The notes beneath the pieces are model-generated. The model searched no databases. It worked only from the letters and a program-made list of their open reading frames with translations, and was not told where the DNA came from. Position numbers and translations under genes: made by a program. 11,899 nt of DNA, from assembly GCA_002450155.1 (NCBI GenBank), contig DJYO01000006.1:1-11899 (forward strand), in the 5' to 3' direction. Source of the stretch: Mageeibacillus sp. UBA6976. Lineage in GTDB: Bacteria; Bacillota; Clostridia; Saccharofermentanales; Saccharofermentanaceae. This document shows positions 1-6,412 of this stretch, piece after piece (positions within the stretch are counted from its first letter, which is position 1; the number at the start of each line of letters is the position of its first letter).

Positions 1-629
1 AAGGTTGTCTTGCCGGACCCTGTGCCCCCTGACAGGAATATGGATTTCTTGTTCTTAACACAGGCGCTCAGGAATCTTGCACCATCCTCGCTTATGAATC
101 CCTGCCTTATAAGGCTCACGATATCGTGGGATATGCCTGTAAACTTTCTTATGGTGATGGTGGTCTCATTTGCTATGGGCGGCAGGACCGCATTTGCTCT
201 TGAGCCGTCAGGAAGCCTTAAGTCTGATATGGGGTTAGCCTCGTTAAGCGGCCTGTTCTGATTGGCAAAGAAGCAGGATATTACAGTCCTTAAAGTCTCC
301 TCATCCTTGAACCTGATATCAGATCTGTAGAGTTTGCCGCCTCTCTCGTAGAATATCTTATCGGGACCGTTGACCATGATCTCCGTTATCTGGGGATCTT
401 CCATCAGGGGCTCTATGACATCCAGCCTCCTTAATGAATTGAAGACATTCCTGGCAAGATCCCTCTTCTCATCCAAGGTCAGCTTGTAGGAAGAAGTCTG
501 GGAACTGATGACATCTGCGATTATCTCCTTGAGCTTATCGTCAGTGGGATCAGTCTCTGTCCTGATGGCATTGAGGACAAAGTATGTCATCTGTTCTCTG
601 ATCTGCTGTGTGTCATAAGATCTGTTCAT
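1..629 (-). CDS. cpaF: CpaF/TadA-type secretion ATPase of a tad pilus locus, N-terminal part (cut by window edge)
   Basis: This is the hexameric cytoplasmic ATPase that powers assembly of Tad (type IVb) pili. Only codons 1-209 are inside the window; the gene runs off at position 1. The visible protein has a short helical N-terminus, then the conserved CpaF block with IMVNGPDKIFYERGGKLY (about residues 85-102) and LRLPDGSRANAVLPP (about 137-151), then TITIRKF. It ends with the Walker A motif GGTGSGKTT at residues 201-209, immediately before the edge. Walker B and the Asp and His boxes would lie outside. The ATG at 629-627 is chosen because GAAGGA sits 8 nt upstream (complement of 638-643). The start lies inside the last codons of the preceding cpaE-like gene (17-nt overlap), so translation is probably coupled. 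Family assignment is firm. Whether the rest of the gene is intact cannot be seen. Confidence 0.93.
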   Translation of the reverse strand, partial: MNRSYDTQQIREQMTYFVLNAIRTETDPTDDKLKEIIADVISSQTSSYKLTLDEKRDLARNVFNSLRRLDVIEPLMEDPQITEIMVNGPDKIFYERGGKLYRSDIRFKDEETLRTVISCFFANQNRPLNEANPISDLRLPDGSRANAVLPPIANETTITIRKFTGISHDIVSLIRQGFISEDGARFLSACVKNKKSIFLSGGTGSGKTT

Positions 630-1506
630 AAGTATCGTCCTTCTTGATATTTCCTCTGTAGATAATGTCGCAGGTGCCGCCCTGCATATTCTTGCTTATG
701 GAATCCCTGAGTTCCTCATATCCGTATCCTGAAGGCGAGCCCCGGGGACACAGGATCATGACCTTGTCACAGTCTGAAACGATACCGGGTATCGTGCCGG
801 TCCTTATGCCGTCTAATACCAAAAGGGCTGAAATACTGTGTTCTTTGCAATGTACCAGTCTGGAGCAGTTGTCAGATAATCTGATAAGGAGCTCCGGGTC
901 TGTATCAAGGAGTTCATCGGGCCTGTCACATGCCCCGGGAGTCAGAAAGCCCGACCTGTCCATGGCGCAGTAGCCAAGAATGTCTTCAGGCTTGAACCTC
1001 CTTGAGCTTCCTGCCTTCAAAAGCTGTGACATGTTGCCGGTAACTCCGCTTATTGCTGCAGGGGATGACTTAAAGCCTGTGGTAAGATCCAGCCTTAAGC
1101 TGTGAGCTGAATCTGACATCTCCCTTGTTGCAAGATCTCTTATAAAATCCTCTCTTGCCTCGATATCCACAAAGGGGATAAGGGCTATGAATATGCCGGA
1201 TGAATCTTTGACTGATCCTCCATGACTACGGGGACCAGCCTTGATACTGCTTATTACTCTGCGGCAGTTTATCGTGCCGGTGGAATCCAGAAGTGGCACC
1301 GCATCCTCGCAATCTATACTGTCGGCATCAACAAATCTCTGGTCGTAGAGCGTTATGCTGTAATTGCTGATCCCGCCTGACATATCCGGGTCTCCTTCTG
1401 TCATGGGGTTGATTATGTATGCCTCAGGGTATGCCTGTCCTAATCTGTATTTAAGAAGGGAATAGATGTATTCATCCTTCTCGAAGATCCTTATCGTAAA
1501 AGCCAT
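613..1506 (-). CDS. CpaE-like protein of the tad locus lacking a P-loop
   Basis: A 297-residue protein upstream of and overlapping cpaF. I recognise it by layout and context rather than by strong motifs. Residues 1-90 look like the receiver-like N-terminal domain of Firmicutes CpaE proteins (start MAFTIRIFEKDEYIYSLL, a strand ITLYD near 51-55, PLLDS near 71-75). Residues 100-290 follow the MinD/CpaE order: a strand where the P-loop should be (IFIALIPFVD, 105-114), GNMSQLLKAG (157-166), GFLTPG (186-191), a Walker-B-like strand ALLVLDG (227-233) and CDKVMILCPRG (246-256). No KGGxGKT motif exists; the expected place reads PFVDIEARED. The protein is therefore probably not an ATPase and may act as a localisation or scaffold factor for the Tad ATPase. 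The start is supported by GGAGGTGA (complement of 1513-1520), 6 nt from the ATG. CpaE kinship is an inference; a lineage-specific tad protein is the alternative. Confidence 0.72.
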   Translation of the reverse strand: MAFTIRIFEKDEYIYSLLKYRLGQAYPEAYIINPMTEGDPDMSGGISNYSITLYDQRFVDADSIDCEDAVPLLDSTGTINCRRVISSIKAGPRSHGGSVKDSSGIFIALIPFVDIEAREDFIRDLATREMSDSAHSLRLDLTTGFKSSPAAISGVTGNMSQLLKAGSSRRFKPEDILGYCAMDRSGFLTPGACDRPDELLDTDPELLIRLSDNCSRLVHCKEHSISALLVLDGIRTGTIPGIVSDCDKVMILCPRGSPSGYGYEELRDSISKNMQGGTCDIIYRGNIKKDDTYEQIL

Positions 1507-1530
1507 TGTGTTTCACCTCCACTGTATAAT

Positions 1531-1565
1531 ATTGTAGCGGCGGAAACGGCCGAAAAATGCGACAA
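1531..1565 (-). promoter_or_regulatory. Candidate promoter of the tad operon with no normal -35
   Basis: On the minus strand TACAAT (complement of 1531-1536) resembles a -10 box, predicting a start near 1524 and a short leader before the ribosome binding site at 1520-1513. At the usual 17-18 bp spacing there is no -35 hexamer. TTGTCG (complement of 1560-1565), part of the first repeat, lies 23 bp upstream, a spacing known from activator-dependent promoters such as Bacillus spoIIG. A TATTAT a few bases further down is an alternative -10, also without a -35. Confidence 0.4.
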
Positions 1566-1590
1566 AAACCGACAAAAACCGACAAAAATA
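1561..1590. repeat. Three tandem 10-bp repeats (GACAAAAACC), 0A-box-like
   Basis: The plus strand reads GACAAAAACC twice and then GACAAAAATA, each preceded by C, with an exact 10-bp period. On the minus strand, in the direction of the tad operon, this is TTTTTGTCGG-type units at about -37 to -67 from the predicted start. A degenerate fourth unit (TTTTTCGG) follows on the promoter side. The TGTCG core matches the first five positions of the Spo0A box TGNCGAA, but the two final A residues are GT or CA here. Ten-bp spacing puts the units on one face of the helix, as in the tandem 0A boxes of abrB. A regulator-binding array is plausible; simple tandem duplication is the alternative. Positions 1591-1654 hold nothing I can identify. 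Confidence 0.75.
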
Positions 1591-1654
1591 AGGGGGCCTG
1601 GGTACCTGCAATAAGGTTGATTATTTTGAAGATGGCACCTCTGGGATCTGGGTT

Positions 1655-1683
1655 TTGACATATGGGAGGATTTTGTATATTAT
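1655..1683 (+). promoter_or_regulatory. SigA-type promoter of the metK operon
   Basis: TTGACA at 1655-1660, a 17-bp spacer and TATTAT at 1678-1683. The predicted start is near A1690, about 23 nt before the first strand of the SAM-I aptamer. Same hexamers and spacing as the tRNA promoter at the other end of the window. Confidence 0.85.
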
Positions 1684-1712
1684 CTTGCTACAGACAATTT
1701 ATAAGTTCATTG

Positions 1713-1809
1713 CTTATCAAGAGTGGCTTAAGGGATCCGGCCCGTAGAAAGCCCGGCAACCGCGGTAATGCAGCGGTGCCAAGTCCGGCAGGGAAACCTG
1801 GAAGATGAG
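1713..1809 (+). ncRNA. SAM-I (S-box) riboswitch aptamer
   Basis: The core matches the S-box consensus. P1 is CTTATC (1713-1718) with GATGAG (1804-1809), followed by the AAGAG kink-turn side and GGCCCGTAGAAAGCCCGGCAA. P3 is ACCGC (1759-1763) with GCGGT (1773-1777), followed by GCCAAGTCCGGCA. P4 is CAGG (1789-1792) with CCTG (1797-1800), closed by a GAAA tetraloop. It sits between a promoter and a terminator just before metK, the SAM synthetase gene. SAM binding stabilises P1 and so allows the terminator at 1829-1847 to form. An alternative pairing of GGAAG (1800-1804) with the 5' arm of the terminator is a candidate antiterminator. This is feedback control of SAM synthesis by transcription attenuation. 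Confidence 0.96.
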
Positions 1810-1828
1810 GAACGTTTTAGATAGACGG

Positions 1829-1857
1829 CCTTCTCCGACGGGGAAGGTTTTTCTTTT
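1829..1857 (+). terminator. Regulated intrinsic terminator of the metK leader
   Basis: CCTTCTCC (1829-1836) pairs with GGGGAAGG (1840-1847) with one G-U pair and a very small loop, followed by TTTTTCTTTT (1848-1857). It lies between the SAM-I aptamer and the metK ribosome binding site, so it is the expression platform of the riboswitch. Confidence 0.93.
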
Positions 1858-1890
1858 CGACAAAGAGCATTGAACGGAAAGGAATCTTTT

Positions 1891-3084
1891 ATGAGAAACA
1901 GACAGGGAAAGTGGCTCTTTACATCAGAGTCAGTAACAGAGGGACATCCTGACAAGGTGTGCGATGCAGTATCGGATTCTGTATTAGATGCGCTCCTGGC
2001 GGCTGATCCCGAGGCAAGAGTTGCCTGCGAGACATGCGCCATCACAGGAATGGTAATGGTCATGGGCGAGATATCCACTTCGGCTTATGTTGATATCCCG
2101 TCGATAGTAAGGGCAACGCTCAAGGAGATCGGATACGATTCAAGCGAAGTCGGATTCGATTACAAATCCTGCGCAGTGCTTACATCCATAGACGAGCAGT
2201 CTCCTGATATCGCCATGGGCGTAGATAAGTCCTACGAGTCCAAGAACGGTGATGACAGTGAGCTCGATACAGGCGCAGGTGACCAGGGCATGATGTTCGG
2301 TTATGCAAATGACGATACACCGGAGTATATGCCGATGCCGATAGCTCTTGCGCACAGGGTTGCCAGGAGACTTACAGAGGTAAGGAAGAGTGGTCTCGGA
2401 CCCTTCTTAAGACCTGACGGCAAGAGCCAGATCACGGTTGAATATGAAGGAAACAAGGTTAAGCGCGTAGATACGGTAGTCGTATCCACACAGCACAGCG
2501 AGGACATAGGTCTTGAGGAACTTAAGGCATTTATAATCGAGAATGTTATTAAGCCCGTGATACCCGCAGAGCTCCTTGACGAAGATACCAAGATCTTTGT
2601 AAATCCTACAGGCAGATTCGTTATCGGAGGTCCACAGGGTGATGCAGGTCTTACAGGACGCAAGATAATCGTAGATACATATGGCGGATTTGCGCGCCAC
2701 GGCGGCGGAGCATTCTCCGGCAAGGATCCTACTAAGGTAGATAGATCAGCCTGCTACATGATGAGATATGTTGCCAAGAATATCGTTGCAGCAGGTCTTG
2801 CAAAAGAGTGCGAGGTACAGGTTGCTTATGCAATTGGTGTAGCAAAGCCGGTATCTGTTTCAGTTGATACCTTCGGAACAGGCGTTATCTCAGATGAGAA
2901 GATCTCTGAGATCATAAGCGAGATATTCGACTTAAGGCCTGCTGCGATCATAAGAGACCTGGATCTCAGAAGACCTATCTATTCAGCAACTTCAAGCTAT
3001 GGCCACTTCGGCAGGACAGACATCGATCTGCCCTGGGAGAGAACAGACAAAGTTGACCTGTTAAAGAGTAAGGCAGGTATATGA
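1891..3084 (+). CDS. metK: S-adenosylmethionine synthetase
   Basis: Makes S-adenosylmethionine from methionine and ATP, releasing phosphate and pyrophosphate; a soluble tetramer in the family. The 397-residue length is typical. Signatures visible are GHPDK at residues 18-22 (ATP site), GAGDQGMMFGYA at 128-139 (first family signature) and GGGAFSGKD at 271-279 (second signature, P-loop-like). An upstream TTG at 1870 is in frame, but the ATG at 1891 is preferred: it has GGAAAGGA ending 7 nt upstream, and the extra seven residues would include the ribosome binding site itself. First gene of an operon with recD2 and comFC, controlled by the SAM-I riboswitch at 1713-1809. Nothing is odd in the coding sequence. 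Confidence 0.98.
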   Translation: MRNRQGKWLFTSESVTEGHPDKVCDAVSDSVLDALLAADPEARVACETCAITGMVMVMGEISTSAYVDIPSIVRATLKEIGYDSSEVGFDYKSCAVLTSIDEQSPDIAMGVDKSYESKNGDDSELDTGAGDQGMMFGYANDDTPEYMPMPIALAHRVARRLTEVRKSGLGPFLRPDGKSQITVEYEGNKVKRVDTVVVSTQHSEDIGLEELKAFIIENVIKPVIPAELLDEDTKIFVNPTGRFVIGGPQGDAGLTGRKIIVDTYGGFARHGGGAFSGKDPTKVDRSACYMMRYVAKNIVAAGLAKECEVQVAYAIGVAKPVSVSVDTFGTGVISDEKISEIISEIFDLRPAAIIRDLDLRRPIYSATSSYGHFGRTDIDLPWERTDKVDLLKSKAGI

Positions 3085-3096
3085 TAGTAATATCAC

Positions 3097-5412
3097 ATGG
3101 AATTTGACAGTGATACAAGAATACTTAAGAGCCTGACTCTTCAAGACTCAGGACAGAAGATAGAGGACTGCCTGGTTACGGCAGTCCGTATCTTTTGTGC
3201 CAGGACAGCAAGCGGTTTTGTTTCCTTCCTTACTGACACAGGGATAGTCTGTGCGGGCAAGAGCAGTTGCGATATATCGGAGGGCGTGACTTACAGGATC
3301 TCCGGCGTTGTTGATATATGGAATAACAAACCTCAGATCAAGATAAGGTCCATTAAGGTAGAGAAGGGTGAGAGGGCAGATATTGCACTTGTCGCATCTT
3401 ATCTTGAAGAGAATTTCGAAGGGATAGGCAAGGCGGTGGCAGGGCAGCTCGCAGAGCTCTATTCCCGGGATGCTGTCAAGATGTTATCCGAGAATCCCGA
3501 TGAATGCGCAGCCAGGGTCAAGGGCCTTAGCAAGGAGACTGCCAGGAAGATCTGTGACAAGATAGTCCTTAGTGAGGAGCTCCATTTCCAGGGGCTTAAT
3601 CTTAAGCTCCTGGGCCTGTCACAGGGGCAGATCGACCTTTGTTTTGATATGGGATTGGTTGATGCCGACGAGATACGCAAGAATCCCTACGAACTGTTCA
3701 GGAGACATATTGCAGGCTTTGATACCAGTGACAGGATAGCCTTTGAGGAAGGGCATGACAGGATATCTGACCTTAGGGCAGCTGTAGCTGTTGCAACTGC
3801 GCTTAAGGATATGTCCTACGATACGGGATCCACATGTTTTACCAGGGAGCAGGTGTTTAATAAGACATTAAGCCTCATGAACCAGTCCCCCTTCGATAAG
3901 GTAAGCCCTGATGAGTTAGAGACCATATTCTCTTCAGGCGTAGATAAGGCAGTAGAGGCCAAAGATGCCGTATGCTACGTGTTTGACAGGGATAAGTGCG
4001 TAGGAACTGTATCAGATACTTCAGGGGCATGTTTTGCCTCCTACGATATATTCAAGGCAGAGGCGAATATCAAGCGCAGGCTTGAAGAACTGATGGCCCG
4101 CATAGTTAAGACTCCTCTTAAAGAGAAGTGTGATATGGTAATGAATAAGATCGCAGGCAGATATGGCATTACTCTTGATGATGCCCAGCTTGAGGCCCTC
4201 TATCTTTGTCTGTCATGTCATGTCTGCGTTGTGACCGGAGGCCCCGGTACCGGCAAGACCACCATTATGGGAATACTTGCAGAATACTTCAAGTCCAATA
4301 ACATATCCTGCGCTCTTGCAGCGCCTACCGGAAGAGCTGCCAAGCGTCTGTCGGAGGCTACGGGCGAGGATGCCAGGACTATCCACAGACTGCTTGAAGT
4401 AAATGGCATATCCGAGGATTCGGACAAGATGTTCTTTACAAGATGCAGACAGAATCCGGTTGAAGCCAGAGTGATCATCGTAGACGAGATGAGCATGGTG
4501 GATACGCTCCTTTTTGAGAAACTGCTCGATGCCACATGCGAGGATGCCACTCTCATACTGATAGGAGACCCGGATCAGCTGCCTCCTGTCGGCTGCGGTA
4601 ATGTCTTAGCTGACCTTTTATCCTGCAGTTTCATACCGTCTGTAAGGCTTGATCAGGTCCACCGTCAGGCAGAAGGAAGCGCTATCGCATCCAATGCATA
4701 CCGGATATTAGATGGGCAGATGCCGGTGTCAGACGATACGGAATTCATAATCAAGAAGGCATCATCCGACGAGGAGGCAATGAATATCTGCATGGGACTA
4801 TCCTCGAGGTTTGCGGGGACTGATTATGTCTGCCTGACTCCTACCAAGAAGGATAACACCATGCTCGGGACAGTGAAGCTCAATTCCATGATGCAGGATC
4901 TGGCATCTGATGAGGACGTGGAATTCCTTAGGCGCGGCAAGCTGAAATTCACCAAGGGCGACCGTGTTATGCAGACTAAGAATAACTATTCCGTTGAGTG
5001 GCTGGATCCTGCTACCGGAGATACCAGAAGGGGAGTGTTCAACGGCGAGATAGGTAAGGTTTTCAGCATCGACCCGATAGAGGGCGCAATGACCGTTGAA
5101 TTCGACGATGGCAAGTTTGTAAGTTACAAGAACAAGAGTCTGGACGAGGTCGACCTGGCTTACGCCATAACCGTGCATAAGGCCCAGGGCTGTGAGTTTG
5201 ATAACGTGATAATCGCTCTCGGCAAGATGAATGCTCTCCTGCACCGCAGAAGGCTTCTTTATACCGCCGTTACCCGTGGTAAGAAGAAGGTTATCATCAT
5301 TGATTCCGGCGATACTTTATCAAAGTTCATAAGGTCCAGGGCAATAGATGTAAGGCAAACCACACTAAGAGGGCTTTTGCATCTGACAGACATTAAGAAG
5401 GGGCTTGTATGA
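3097..5412 (+). CDS. recD2: RecD2-type ATP-dependent DNA helicase (SF1B)
   Basis: A 771-residue 5'-3' DNA helicase of the RecD2/TraA family, which works without RecBC and takes part in replication and repair. Order of domains: an N-terminal OB-like region (about 10-90), helix-hairpin-helix segments (about 95-230, with YLEENFEGIGKAVAGQLA), then the two RecA-like motor lobes. Helicase motifs are all present: I GGPGTGKT (381-388), II DEMS (463-466), III GDPDQLPPVG (490-499), IV DQVHRQ (519-524), V YAITVHKAQG (689-698) and VI LLYTAVTRG (720-728). It follows metK by 12 nt. The ATG at 3097 is the first possible start after an in-frame TAA at 3088, but has no clear ribosome binding site of its own, so coupling to upstream translation is likely. 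Its stop overlaps the comFC start by 4 nt. Length and motifs indicate an intact gene. Confidence 0.95.
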   Translation: MEFDSDTRILKSLTLQDSGQKIEDCLVTAVRIFCARTASGFVSFLTDTGIVCAGKSSCDISEGVTYRISGVVDIWNNKPQIKIRSIKVEKGERADIALVASYLEENFEGIGKAVAGQLAELYSRDAVKMLSENPDECAARVKGLSKETARKICDKIVLSEELHFQGLNLKLLGLSQGQIDLCFDMGLVDADEIRKNPYELFRRHIAGFDTSDRIAFEEGHDRISDLRAAVAVATALKDMSYDTGSTCFTREQVFNKTLSLMNQSPFDKVSPDELETIFSSGVDKAVEAKDAVCYVFDRDKCVGTVSDTSGACFASYDIFKAEANIKRRLEELMARIVKTPLKEKCDMVMNKIAGRYGITLDDAQLEALYLCLSCHVCVVTGGPGTGKTTIMGILAEYFKSNNISCALAAPTGRAAKRLSEATGEDARTIHRLLEVNGISEDSDKMFFTRCRQNPVEARVIIVDEMSMVDTLLFEKLLDATCEDATLILIGDPDQLPPVGCGNVLADLLSCSFIPSVRLDQVHRQAEGSAIASNAYRILDGQMPVSDDTEFIIKKASSDEEAMNICMGLSSRFAGTDYVCLTPTKKDNTMLGTVKLNSMMQDLASDEDVEFLRRGKLKFTKGDRVMQTKNNYSVEWLDPATGDTRRGVFNGEIGKVFSIDPIEGAMTVEFDDGKFVSYKNKSLDEVDLAYAITVHKAQGCEFDNVIIALGKMNALLHRRRLLYTAVTRGKKKVIIIDSGDTLSKFIRSRAIDVRQTTLRGLLHLTDIKKGLV

Positions 5413-6179
5413 ATGCAGGATCTGCTTGTTTAAGACAGATCGTAGACTTTATACTCCCGTACAGATGCGCTATCTGCGGGAGCGTGGCAGACGGGGATGG
5501 CCGCATGTCCTATATAAGCAGGAGATATTTAGAGATCTTTGGCAGGAAGTCAGACATTCACATCTGCGGCAAATGTCTTGCAGCGATAGAACCCTATGCC
5601 CCTTCGGACAGATGGCATCTTTGCCTTTCCAACCCATTTGCAGGAGATAAGATCCCCGGGCAGGTTCTTTATATCGCCATGCCTTATAAGGGCATAGTAA
5701 CCAGGATGATACCGGCAGTCAAATTCTCCGGTATGAAGGAGATAGCCAGGCTTCTGGGTATAGTCTTGTCTGAGATGCTAAGAGATGAGAAGATATCTGC
5801 AGATATCGTGATCCCGGTGCCCTTGTCTTCTGAAAGAGCGGCCCAAAGGGGCTTTAATCAGGCTGAAGAGATAGCAAGACCTGTATCAGACGTATTAGAT
5901 CTGCCTCTTGTAACGGACTGTCTTATCAGGACAAGGAATACGGGCAGACAGACCGAAACCCATGACATTATCGACCGTATGGAGAATGTCAGGGGAGCTT
6001 TCGAAGTTGCAGACTCCTGGGATATAACAGGACTTACGGTTATACTGACAGATGATGTTGCGACAACGGGTTTTACCATGCATGAAGCAGCCCTTGCACT
6101 GATGGAAGCCGGCGCGGGAAAGGTCTTATGCGTCGCAATGGCAGGTAACCGCCGTGTGAAGAATGCGGATCCCTTCTGA
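5409..6179 (+). CDS. comFC: ComFC/GntX-family phosphoribosyltransferase-like protein
   Basis: A 256-residue member of the ComFC family, needed for DNA uptake in competent relatives although its reaction is not settled. The N-terminus carries a zinc-ribbon pair, CAIC (C20, C23) and CGKC (C53, C56). The C-terminal half is a type I phosphoribosyltransferase fold: VIPVPLSSERAAQRGFNQAEE around 138-158, RNTGRQTETHD around 177-187, ENVRGAF around 193-199, and the PRPP-binding loop VILTDDVATTGFT at 211-223. The ATG overlaps the recD2 stop (ATGA) and has AGAAGGGG about 7 nt upstream. It shares the metK transcript, so it may be exposed to SAM control. No comFA or comFB lies in the window, so active natural competence cannot be claimed. 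The RNA at 6224-6384 follows directly. Confidence 0.92.
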   Translation: MNAGSACLRQIVDFILPYRCAICGSVADGDGRMSYISRRYLEIFGRKSDIHICGKCLAAIEPYAPSDRWHLCLSNPFAGDKIPGQVLYIAMPYKGIVTRMIPAVKFSGMKEIARLLGIVLSEMLRDEKISADIVIPVPLSSERAAQRGFNQAEEIARPVSDVLDLPLVTDCLIRTRNTGRQTETHDIIDRMENVRGAFEVADSWDITGLTVILTDDVATTGFTMHEAALALMEAGAGKVLCVAMAGNRRVKNADPF

Positions 6180-6189
6180 AATCAATCTG

Positions 6190-6218
6190 TTGGAATATTC
6201 CTTCATTTATCTTATAAT
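6190..6218 (+). promoter_or_regulatory. Promoter of the structured RNA after comFC
   Basis: TTGGAA at 6190-6195, a 17-bp spacer and a perfect TATAAT at 6213-6218, predicting a start near 6225, right at the first strand of the RNA closing stem. A perfect 10-bp palindrome, GGAATATTCC (6192-6201), overlaps the -35 and may be an operator or chance. The agreement of promoter and stem positions supports a dedicated transcript. Confidence 0.75.
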
Positions 6219-6223
6219 ATAGG

Positions 6224-6384
6224 CATCCTGAGATGAGTGTCTCTAAATTGGACCTACATGACATAATATGGAGCCTGGACCGTTTGGTGGAAATCAAGCC
6301 TTGTAAGTTGGAAGATTGAAGTCAGGCGCAGGGCACCGCCCTGGAGAACTAGGGTGTCAATCAGAGCCTCGCTCGGGTGTTTTA
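6224..6384 (+). ncRNA. Structured non-coding RNA, probable raiA-motif RNA
   Basis: No coding sequence fits here, but the two ends pair almost continuously. CATCC (6224-6228) pairs with GGGTG (6375-6379), GAG (6230-6232) with CTC (6372-6374), GAG (6235-6237) with CTC (6368-6370), CTCT (6241-6244) with AGAG (6363-6366), and ATTGGACCTA (6247-6256) with 6350-6361 with two single-G bulges. This gives about 25 pairs. The stem leads to a three-way junction. One branch is GCCTGGAC (6273-6280) with GTCAGGC (6321-6327), containing a GGAA-capped hairpin (6283-6298). The other is the hairpin CAGGGC-ACC-GCCCTG (6329-6343). A short TTTTAT follows the closing stem. raiA-motif RNAs of Bacillota are typically encoded between raiA and comFC, and this RNA directly follows comFC, hence the call. 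I did not match primary sequence to the family; 6S RNA or a cysE leader are alternatives. Confidence 0.6.
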
Positions 6385-6412
6385 TAGAATGGAGTAGATT
6401 TGATCATATAGC

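Noticed and set aside
1525..1530. TATAAT on the plus strand before metK as a second promoter
   Set aside because: No -35 at proper spacing upstream (that sequence is the cpaE-like ribosome binding site), and a good promoter exists at 1655-1683.
1561..1590. CRISPR array
   Set aside because: The units are 10 bp with no spacers between them.
1856..1862. TTCGACA, a perfect reverse-strand match to the 0A box TGNCGAA, in the metK leader
   Set aside because: A 7-base motif with one free position is expected several times by chance in 12 kb on two strands, and this copy lies downstream of the promoter within the terminator tail.
1870..1890. In-frame TTG start giving metK seven more residues
   Set aside because: The ribosome binding site GGAAAGGA falls within these codons and is correctly spaced for the ATG at 1891, where family members also begin.
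4798..5244. 148-codon open frame on the minus strand inside recD2
   Set aside because: It lies wholly within a conserved helicase gene that shows motifs V and VI in the plus frame; the reverse frame has no recognisable features or ribosome binding site.
6329..6362. GCACCGCCC near a hairpin upstream of cysE, suggesting a cysteine T-box
   Set aside because: The T-box core (GGUGGNACCGCG type) is not present, no specifier loop with UGC could be placed, and the bases fit better in the hairpin 6329-6343 and the long stem of the ncRNA.
6224..6384. 6S RNA as the identity of the structured RNA
   Set aside because: Length and end pairing would fit, but 6S RNA needs a large open central bubble. Here the stem is nearly continuous and opens into a three-way junction. 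Not fully excluded without a covariance-model search.
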